From: Scatophagus argus
Taxonomy: Eukaryota > Chordata > Actinopteri > Scatophagidae
Direction of reading: 5' to 3'
NCBI RefSeq assembly: GCF_020382885.2
Contig: NC_058494.1
Location: 12,418,001 to 12,482,000 of the forward strand
Length of the DNA stretch: 64,000 nucleotides
Position numbers and translations under genes: made by a program. Shown piece by piece: positions 55,045 through 64,000 of this stretch (within the stretch, counting starts at the first letter, position 1; the number at the start of each line of letters is the position of its first letter). The notes beneath the pieces are model-generated. The model saw only the letters and a list, made by a program, of their open reading frames with translations, did no database searches and was not told the origin of the DNA.

Positions 55045-56259
55045 GAGGATAAAAAAAAAAGAAATGAATGTCAGCATTATTATTATTGACCTTCAAATGC
55101 GTATGTAGGTTTCTCTTATCTCAGTCAGTTTTGTAGAGGTTTTGAAAACTAAATCAGTGGAAATAAGTCTTTCTCTGCAGCAGTGATTTGAGGGTGGTGT
55201 ACCACTGGTTACGCGTCAACGAAAGGCAGATGCCAAAATGATGGGCCGGAGAGTCACACACGACAGGCCTAGCGTCCAAAAGAGGGCAGTATAACTTTAC
55301 CAAATCTGTGTAAATACTACATTAATACACTGTGAACTGTAGATTTGTTGACACTTCTAAGCAGAGAAAGCATCAAAAAGGACAAAACATTTCGTGTTAA
55401 CAAAATTACAAATAGATGAAAATACAATGTAATCATTGCTTACAGCTGGTTTACGTTTTCTTGTTTCAGATAATTTAACATTTTTTGTTTATTTTTTTCC
55501 TTTTCATGATATATGTCACCTAGATATGTAAAAACAAGAAAAGCTTAATAAAATATCTGATTTACTTTAGTATTCAAGCTCTTTTGTTTTTCCTCTGATG
55601 ATTGTTGCCTGTGCTTGACAAATTCTGTCTGACAAACTACAGGTGGCCTGTCAGAAGCTCTGTTGTCAGCAGTGACTTGACATTAAAGGTTTTGTTACTG
55701 CAGAACTGCTTTTTCCTCAGGCAGGTTCTCCTGTCTTTTGAGCTTCTCTGTTGCATTCACACAGCAGATGAAAGCAGTCCATATCTAACTGAAACTGACA
55801 TTTTGACCTAACTTTCCTATACACCTGGTTGGTGACAGTGTGACACAAACAGTCATATCAAAATTATAAATATATCACTTAACTTTGTCACATTTGACCA
55901 CTCAGTGCTAGCAATCGAGCAAAGATGAAGCTGCAGTGGTAGAGTTTAGTGGAAGACAATGAGGTGTTATACCACGCAGAAAACAGTTAAAGTGTGTGTT
56001 AAAAACTATTTTAAAACAAAAGTAAAACAATAGATTGAGAGAGCAGTGAACAATCACTCCACAAGGAGACAGATCACCCACTTTTATAAAATCGTCAAAA
56101 AAAGGGTCACAAGGTATGAGCACCATAAATGTATTGTGAGGATAATGCCAAACTAGATAAAATAATTAAATGCTTGTTTTTCTTTATCAAATGTGGAATT
56201 TAGGCACGTAGTTTCATTGTGTATAGGACTACTTGCTAGCCTAGAATGGCCGACGAAGT

Positions 56260-56950
56260 ACCCAGACATTTTACTTCAGTAAAAGTTCAATACAGCATTG
56301 TAAAATCGCAGTAAAAATAAAAAGTACTGCATGAAGTACAGAAGTCTTGTGAAAGAAATTTACTGAACTGCCACATGTAAAAGTGCTTGTTTTGTAAATG
56401 ATAAGATTATTAATATCGACCCAATAATGTATCGGTAGCATTACTGTTTTAGCTGGTAAAGGGGACCTAGTTTTAACAACTTCATATGCAGTTAGTTTAG
56501 TCCAGTTGTTCCAAACCTCAGGGTTGAAATCCTACAAAGGAAGTTATCATAAATCTCAAGTGTCATGAGATAAATAATGCGGTATGAAAGAGCAACAAAA
56601 CAAGGCTCTGCTGCACAAATCTGTCTCAATATATTAGTGTTTGGTTTAACCTTCTGATTTCTTTGTGACACATTGGATAATTTTACTTCTTTACTGCTTT
56701 CTGCACATCAGACAGTTCTATGACCATCTTAAAAGTTTAGCCAAAAAGAATGGAAACCACTATCTTCAACAGTGCAATGTATTTTACAGGCTTATTACAA
56801 TTTGGTTTTTAAAATACAATCTTAATCTGAAAAGTAAGTAATAACTGTCAAACACATTTAAAGGGGTAAGATGTGTAATATTTGTCATGAAAGGTAGTGG
56901 AAATGAAGCATGAAACAGAAATACTGAAGTAAAATATGATTACCTCACAT
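56260..56950 (-). repeat. Teleost interspersed repeat (AAGTAC-rich), probably a hAT-like MITE
   Basis: ACTTCAGTAAAAGTTCAATA, AGCATTGTAAAATCGCAGTA and AAAAAGTACTGCATGAAGTA blocks near 56270-56345 and a TACTGAAGTAAAATATGATT end near 56920 match a very common fish repeat. Orientation and class are inferred. Confidence 0.45.
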
Positions 56951-58088
56951 TTGAAACAGAAAACATCACATCGAAAGCATCACCCCTGGACTGCAACTTT
57001 AATTGAGAAAACATTTACTTGTAAGATTTTTCATGTACTTTAATGAGGCTGAGAAATGTATAGAAACCTTTTACCGTGAATCACATACGTTATAATGTGT
57101 GCACCTTGTGTGCAAGTTTATTGTATTAATCTTTTACTTTTTGATCTAAGTTGTTCTGTAAACAAAGAAATGCTGTGTTGGACTAAGCGATGTAATCGGT
57201 CTTATGTGCACCAATAAATATGTTTGTTTTAAAAATGAGGCCGTTGTGGCTTCATTAGATGTGAGTTTTAATTAGCTAAATCACATTTTATGTGATACAC
57301 CCTGCTACGAGGAACTTAGTTTATTGTTAATAATACTGTATGTATGTATTATTATGTATTATATAATACTTTTTGTATTTATATAATACTTTTTGTATAC
57401 TTCTTTGCATGAACGTGTTGGATATTTTTGTTAGCGTTTTTATCGTGACATGTTTAAATTGAACAACACAATGAATGAATGGATGGCCAGATCAAGGAAG
57501 GGTCAAAGCTGTTCAGACCTCATTTTATCAATTGCTTATTTCTACAGGAACTTGTTTTTGCTTGATCATTCCACATGAACTGTAGGTTGCCATACAGGCA
57601 GCTCAGAGACTGCACTTCAATCAAAGAAAGGATGGATGCAGAAAATGGGTTTCGTAAATCTGAAGCTCAATCTAAACACGCATTTTAGCAACAGTTTTTC
57701 AAGAACCTTCTTGTAGTCTACTATAAAATGTAGAAAAGTGTAGAAAAGCTACTTCCTGTAAAGTATTTGTGTCTATGTGTATAGAAGAGGTAAGAGATTA
57801 AATATTAGAAGCTCTCTCTGTTGAACACTTTCAATGTTTATGAGCTCTGATTTTCACTACATGACAATGTGTCAACTGATTGAGGTACAAAAGGCAATCA
57901 GCCATCTGTTAATGAGATTGTTAATGAAATAGCTCAACACATTTTAAGGCTACTCTTTTTCTCAAAATGCACCTGAATAACAAAATTAAGAGGGAAAGAT
58001 AAACATTAACAAACAAAACCAAAACTGTAGCTCTCATTTAAGCAGAAATATGAACATTGCTTTCAGAAATAAATATGCAAATACTCAC

Positions 58089-58300
58089 CAGATGTTTATA
58101 TTCCACCAGTGCTTCTTATGTGATACACAAGTTCACGCTAAAAATGTAGTTTATATGACGTTAGAAAAGACAGAGTGGTGTCGGTGTATGAGACATGTGA
58201 GGTCAATCTGCTCTGCGGTGGATTGTGAGCCGTTGATGTTCTCTGCAGCTCGCTGTGATGAGAGTAAAGAAGGACGAGGAAGTATTTCAGCTCTGACACC
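58089..58300 (-). other. Candidate non-coding first exon of the gfi1-like gene
   Basis: A strong minus-strand donor, ATCTG/GTGAGTAT, ends at 58089. No coding frame is conserved upstream, so it would be a 5' UTR exon spliced over 3 kb to about 55043. The 5' border is a guess. Gfi1 genes do have untranslated first exons, but the link is inference. Confidence 0.25.
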
Positions 58301-61300
58301 TCTTAACCAACAACCAAGCTGCTTCCTCAAACAAAAAACCCAAACACTGCACACTCGCAGGAGCACTAAGTTTGTCTGCTATTTTAAAAACTGTTTTGTG
58401 CCAATCAACTGTTTGTGCACAAACTAAACACAGCATAGGGTTTATTTGGGGAAGACAGATACAGCTGATGCGAGGGAAAGGGGGGGAACAACTGTGCTGA
58501 AAATTCTTCAGAAAGTGTTGACACACTCTATTGACACAATTGTGTTACAAAACAGACCACTGAAGTTAAATTTAAAAGAGGCGGGCTGGTGCAACTGCAG
58601 ATTACCTTCTATAACAATGAATGAGTACCATTGACATTAATGAGTAGGAGACGCCGTAAGGAGAAATGTGACTACATTTGTATGACTGTGCAATAAATGT
58701 GAGTAACCTGTGGATATACAAGAATGAAGGGGGGACTTTTTTCTAATGTTTTTGTTTTTTGGTACTTCTCTGTATTTGTTTTCTATGCATTTGCTTGCTA
58801 TTCAACTAAAAAAATAAAACAGGAAGTAGTATATAATTCTCAGAAAACAACCGAAACCAACATTGAAGTGATTCTGCAAACAAGTTGTCCCTGTGAGAAA
58901 AAGCCTGATGAGGTTATTGCTTTCTGCCATAGAGCTCCACTGTTATCGTTAAATCCATAATGTGCAGACAGTTTGTGAGCACACCAATAAGTGATTTTGG
59001 AGGAAGATATTTAACTGTTGAGCCTCATTCCCTCATCAAATAGTCACCAACACACAACTTCAGTACTTGAACAACTACTTTAGAATTTCTGAGGCCAAGA
59101 AATGTCCCAAGCACAGCAAAAATAAGAGGAAATTAAGACTTTTTTAAGGAACATACCGCATGTTATACCTTTGCAAACACATCAGCAAGACACAACATTG
59201 CACTGGTGATGTGTTCTTTGATGAGCATAGGACTTATTTCCAGTATCTGAAATACATCATCCTGTTGCCAAAAATATTCAACGGGTCACTAAATGTGTAT
59301 TAATCTTCCACTGAAAGTAACCATCAACACATGCACGTGTACATTTACCTAATGTTTGCTTAAAACCACAGTGACTAGCTGTTTTATGAAACTACTGTGC
59401 CTTTAAAACAAATCAAATTTTTTATGACCCTGATTATTTAGTCTCAAGTAGAAACAGATTGGCTAGAGAGATTTTGTTATTTTAGGTTTTTGTGGCATTT
59501 GTTAGCAATTAGACATTTTTTGAAGAAGACATCACAGCATTATCTTCTAGTTTTATTATATAATATCAAAGAAATCTCAATTTTAATGTGTTTTTTTCTG
59601 TGACAGACAGGCTTTGAAAGAAGACATGACATTTCCCAGTAATTTAAGATTAACATATGAATGATGCCTGGACAGGTTCTGGCCTACCCGTTGTCTATAA
59701 ATTTGTGAATATGGCCACCTCAAAAGGCAATACCCTGCTTATGAAGCACCAAAGGAAAAAAAAAAAAAAAGAACAATGACCACTTATTTATATTTTAATG
59801 CCTGTTGCAAACTCACAAGCTATAAATCAAGTTCCAGTAAATACAACAAAGCCTTGATAAACAACTTGACTAGGGGAGATATTCTTCAGCTTGTAAAACC
59901 CTTATGGGCAGCTCTGACAAGAAGTAATGGTGAATGCCTGTAAAAACTGCTGCCGTGTCACACAAGTCTAACAAGTGTTAAGCACATATTTTCAAATGTG
60001 TCACTGCTTGGAAGAGGAAGATGTTTATTTTTGTTGTCGAACTTTAACTGGACCATGTAAGTTTGTGTGTAGAGATTTTCCTCTGGAACTACTAGCTTGA
60101 AACTTCTTATTTACTAGCAATGACCCATGAACAGGAAGCCACCTTACCTTCATCAAGTTGTCACTTCACTGCCAAAAATGACAAATGTAGGTATAATTTT
60201 ACAAGTCTACACTGAAAAATATGTTTCACAGTTAGTTTCATGTGGTTTAGTCTGACTGGGAAATATTCCATTATGCTAATCTAACTAGGCCACTTAGCAA
60301 GTCATTTAGTGGGATAATCACATGAGTGGCTGTGATCTTATTAGAATAATCTTTCATTGTGTTATTTTTGTTCTTTCTTTTTTTTCTTTACATAATTTTA
60401 CACCTTTAAAAAGCTATTCGATGAAGTTGGTGTGTTAACTTTAATCTGATAAAAAAAGCCATATTAGCAAGCTAATGTTAGCTTTATTGTTATGTTATTA
60501 CCTTTCTATTAAGTTATTACAAATAAGCAGTAAAAACTGTTTGACATTGACCTGAGGGAAAGAAATGAAAACTTCATAAACTGCGTGAGAACTTCAAGTG
60601 AAAAACAATAAAAACACAATCAGGCCTTTGCAAAGGTGCTATGTCAAAGTTTATTTTGTATCATTCATAAGATACAGAACACTGAAATGTATTTGTTCCC
60701 CATCATACTGGAATTTATATAATCTTTACTGCTATTTAATATATTTCAGTAACAACATCAGTTGAATTGCAAGACAGAAAGAGAGAGGATGGACAAGGTT
60801 CTTGGGTATGATACTGTGAATATCAAACAGCCATCACATACAGCACAGAAATCCGAGAAAGCCGAGAAACCAGACTAACCAGGATGTCTGTTTTTTCTTA
60901 CTGTCTGTGAGGAAACACTCACATGTGACACACTGTATTACCTTATTTCCTGCATTAAATCGGGGAACACGTGGATGTTCCAGTTTCAAGATGATAAACC
61001 TGGAGCAACACAGTGTGATTTCATTTGAACCCACACAAAATTCACTTTATATTACGTGGCTGTTCAATGACGCGTGACCCTTGTTGAACATATATGAAGT
61101 CATTTAGCATAGTGTGTAAACCTACTCATTTTTATGGCACAATATGATGTTTAATCATGATCATCTTGTAATGCAGTTATCAGGAGAAACCATAGTACTG
61201 ATGGTAACTGTAAAAATAATATTAAAGATGAGAGCTAGTACCATATCCAAAAGTAATTTACAAACATATCAAAATGTTTCATCACAGTAGATAGTTGTAT

Positions 61301-63129
61301 TTAGACAGTGGTGAGAACAGAGCACCATCACTGAATGTCAGTGTACAGATGTGTTAAAATGTGCTGAAGGACACTGAGCACTGATCTGGGTCAAGATTAG
61401 GGTTAATTTTGGAAAGCCCTGAATGAAAGCTCATAAGAAGTCTATACATTTTGATTACTGATTCAAATCCAAACTGGAATATTAATAGTTATAATCCTTA
61501 AGATTTCAGTTGTGGTGGATCTGGCATCACCTGTGTTTAGTGGTGGTAATGACGAATGTGTTTTAACAATACAGCTCACAGAGGTCAGTCTGAAACATGC
61601 TTGGGGTGGTTACGCTGTCAGAAACGCAACAGAAAAAGTCTGTATGTTTATCCAGCACAACCAAACAAATCATGGGCTGAGAGGATTTAAGACTAAGTGA
61701 GATAACATTGTTTAAATCAGAAATGGTACCGAGAATGAATTTTGAATGCATCACATTTTCTCATTTCTACACAGCTGACCAATCACAGCACAAGGAGACT
61801 GTGAATATCAGGTTGTAGCCAAAAGTTATTTGTCTGTTTCCTCAAAAAGTCCTGACAATGTATGTGTCCATTTAATAACTCATGATCCAACTTTTCATTG
61901 TGCATTACATGAAAAGTATACATGCGCCATGTATAGTACATGCATGCATCTTTTCCTGTAAATCCTTTGAACCCCACAATGACACCACCAGTAACATTGA
62001 CAACTGTTACATAGAGAGGTAATTATAGAAAGCAAGTGCAATGAATAGCTTTTTCCAGCCAGAAATATTAACAAATACATTTGTTAGAAAGAAAATCTTG
62101 AGGATTATAACTTGAAGTGAGAAATTCAGCTAGTTATAACTCTAAGTAAATTAATCTAAAGGCCTAAATCTCATGCTCAACAGAACCGATGACACATTCT
62201 GTACACCCAAAGAACGAAAAGGAACTCAACTGAAACCATTTGGTATACACTCACTTGGTCTGACGATATCCAAACACTGATTTCATTGTCGAGATTTCAG
62301 TTGTGACACCCACCAATCACCACTAAAAAGCTGTTACTTGCAACAGTAAGGTGGGCAAACCAACATCCTCTTTAGCTCTTGGATGGCCATTGCTGGAAGG
62401 TCCTGTTTCCTTATTTCTCCGAGGATGACATCACTTATCTCCTCTACCTTTCATTCACTGAAGCAGAAAGTGGGCCTTTAGAGACAAATTCTTCAACATC
62501 AGTCCAAGGATTAACAAAGTTGGATGAATAATATTGAAGCGAAATACTCAGATAATGTCAAGGTCCCTCTGGAGAGCTCAATTTAATCAGAAATGATCCC
62601 ACCATGAATCCACACAACCGCTCAGTGCTTATGTCAAGGGCAGAGAGTTTCTATTTCTTTGTAGTGCAAAAAGCAGATCACTGCTCTACATATGACACCC
62701 TGTTTGATAAATGAGGTCTGACTGTACACACTCAGACCTCACACCATCTGGACTGACAGTGATACAGCTTTAAATCTTATCTATATACTTATGTTCCTCT
62801 TGCACTGTATATTCTCCATACATTTTACACCCTATTTTGTACACAGAATATACTTATGTTTGATATGTAAAATATTTTCCATCCATACACTCCCCAGTTA
62901 TGACTGCATCTTTACAATATGAACTACTCCCTCCCCTTTCATTGGCCCACATGTGCAGTTGTAGCTAAAAGAAAGTGATACGAGCACATGAACTGGTGAC
63001 TCCAGATCAGCACTGTTACCTGGATTTTTTGTTTTTTTATTTTTTTTGCATGTATGGGACAATGATAACTAAAGAAATAGGGAAATGGGTTTATTCGCCT
63101 AATTGAGATGACTGGTACCACTTTTATGT

Positions 63130-63600
63130 TTGTCTGTACAGCCAGGAGATGGTTAGCTTAGCATAACATAAAGACTGAAAACAAGGGTGAAGAACTAGCC
63201 TAAGTTCTGTCCTAATGCAACAAAATCCACCACGTGTAGTTATATATAAGAATAGGATTATATCTGATTTATTTAATGCATCTCACAATTATGTATCTTT
63301 AATTATGTATCTGACTTTATAATTTTAGCTAGCATGAGCAAAACTTAGCCAGACATTGCTCTGTATTTGTAATTAATGTTACGGAGTCAATTCACAGACT
63401 TTATAACTTCTTTCTCCTTGTGTTAACATCATTTTATATTTTGCCACTTGTGCCCACTGTTCAGCAAAAGTTAGTTCCCCACTGGCTAAGCTAACTATCT
63501 CCTGGCGGAATAATAATAATAGACAGACGAGTGGTGTCGATCTTCTCATCTAACTCTCAGCAGGAAGGTGGACAAATGTATCCCCTTTAAAATGTCAAAC
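63130..63600. repeat. Inverted pair of fragments of one teleost MITE family
   Basis: GCCAGGAGATGGTTAGCTTAGC at 63141-63162 on the plus strand recurs on the minus strand at 63506-63485 with one mismatch. Outward from the second copy the minus strand reads GAGAGTTAGATGAGAAGATC, the known start of the repeat family, while the first copy continues into AAAGACTGAAAACAAGGGTG, its known middle. Confidence 0.6.
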
Positions 63601-63789
63601 GATTCCTTTAACTCACACATACACAATGATAATGCTTGGTTTTGAAGTAGACCGAACTGTTCAGCATCATAACAAGCATCACACTGAATGCTGAGAAGCT
63701 CCAGGAAGGAATCGAGTTAAATTGCTCACATTTCAAATTCAATCAGTCTGCACAGAGTAAACGGGAAGTTATATCTTCAGCTCACAGAA

Positions 63790-63813
63790 AAAAAAAACAA
63801 ACAAACAAACAAA
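63790..63813. repeat. Poly(A)/(AAAC)n simple repeat
   Basis: A-run followed by about four AAAC units. Confidence 0.85.
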
Positions 63814-64000
63814 AGTAAATCCAAAATCATAGCAGCACATTTTCCGTTTCTGAAAAACTGTAACAGACGACTAGTTGGCACAAAGGACGGTGTAGAAAGT
63901 TTGGCCCCTGTCTCTATCTCTACACTCCTACAGTATCATATAGATATATAAAAATAAAATAAAATATCAAAATAAATTACAAGATATGAATAATTTAAAA

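Larger units (their letters stand above)
58301..64000. other. Non-coding flank upstream of the gfi1-like gene
   Basis: No gene is supported. The only open segments that look at all exon-like are on the minus strand at 61783-62003 and 62335-62446. Sequence is AT-rich with repeats at the right end. Confidence 0.4.

Overview
The window looks like nuclear DNA of a ray-finned (teleost, probably percomorph) fish. It is AT-rich and intron-rich, genes are split into short exons with GT-AG borders, and it carries CA microsatellites and the degenerate hAT-like, LINE-tail and other interspersed repeats typical of teleosts. Neighbouring mcoln1 and trappc5, with a low-complexity gene that may be prr36, recall human 19p13.2. 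None of the prokaryotic categories (operons, RBS, CRISPR, IS elements) applies.

Layout. About 1-19.4 kb: the 5' part of a minus-strand gene for a Lys/Ala/Thr/Pro-rich low-complexity protein. It has a CpG-island first exon near 19.1-19.4 kb, a 13.9 kb intron, and coding exons at 4506-5091 and 4221-4314; its 3' end was not found. 22.7-38.6 kb: mcoln1 on the minus strand, a complete 14-coding-exon model of 589 aa, with a long 3' UTR and a 6.5 kb first intron. 40.3-41.3 kb: trappc5 on the minus strand, two coding exons, 188 aa. 43.0-46.4 kb: pglyrp2 on the plus strand, four coding exons, 483 aa, a secreted zinc amidase of peptidoglycan. 50.0-50.7 kb: a goose-type lysozyme pseudogene on the plus strand with an in-frame stop and two frame changes. 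51.5-55.0 kb (possibly starting near 58.1 kb): a divergent Gfi1/Gfi1b-family repressor on the minus strand, five coding exons, 327 aa, whose second zinc finger has decayed. 55-64 kb is mostly non-coding and repeat-bearing.

How the parts may work together. mcoln1 (lysosomal Ca2+ channel) and trappc5 (vesicle tethering) both belong to endomembrane traffic and each has an identical 10-bp MiT/TFE-type E-box upstream. trappc5 and pglyrp2 are divergent and share an intergenic region with several more CATGTG boxes. pglyrp2 and the dead lysozyme gene both target peptidoglycan. I found no wholly new system. The most interesting observations are the Gfi1 paralog with a lost finger, the lysozyme gene decaying beside an intact amidase, the repeated E-boxes, and a dispersed repeat resembling a hammerhead ribozyme. 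All exon joins were done by eye from splice sites, phase and family resemblance.
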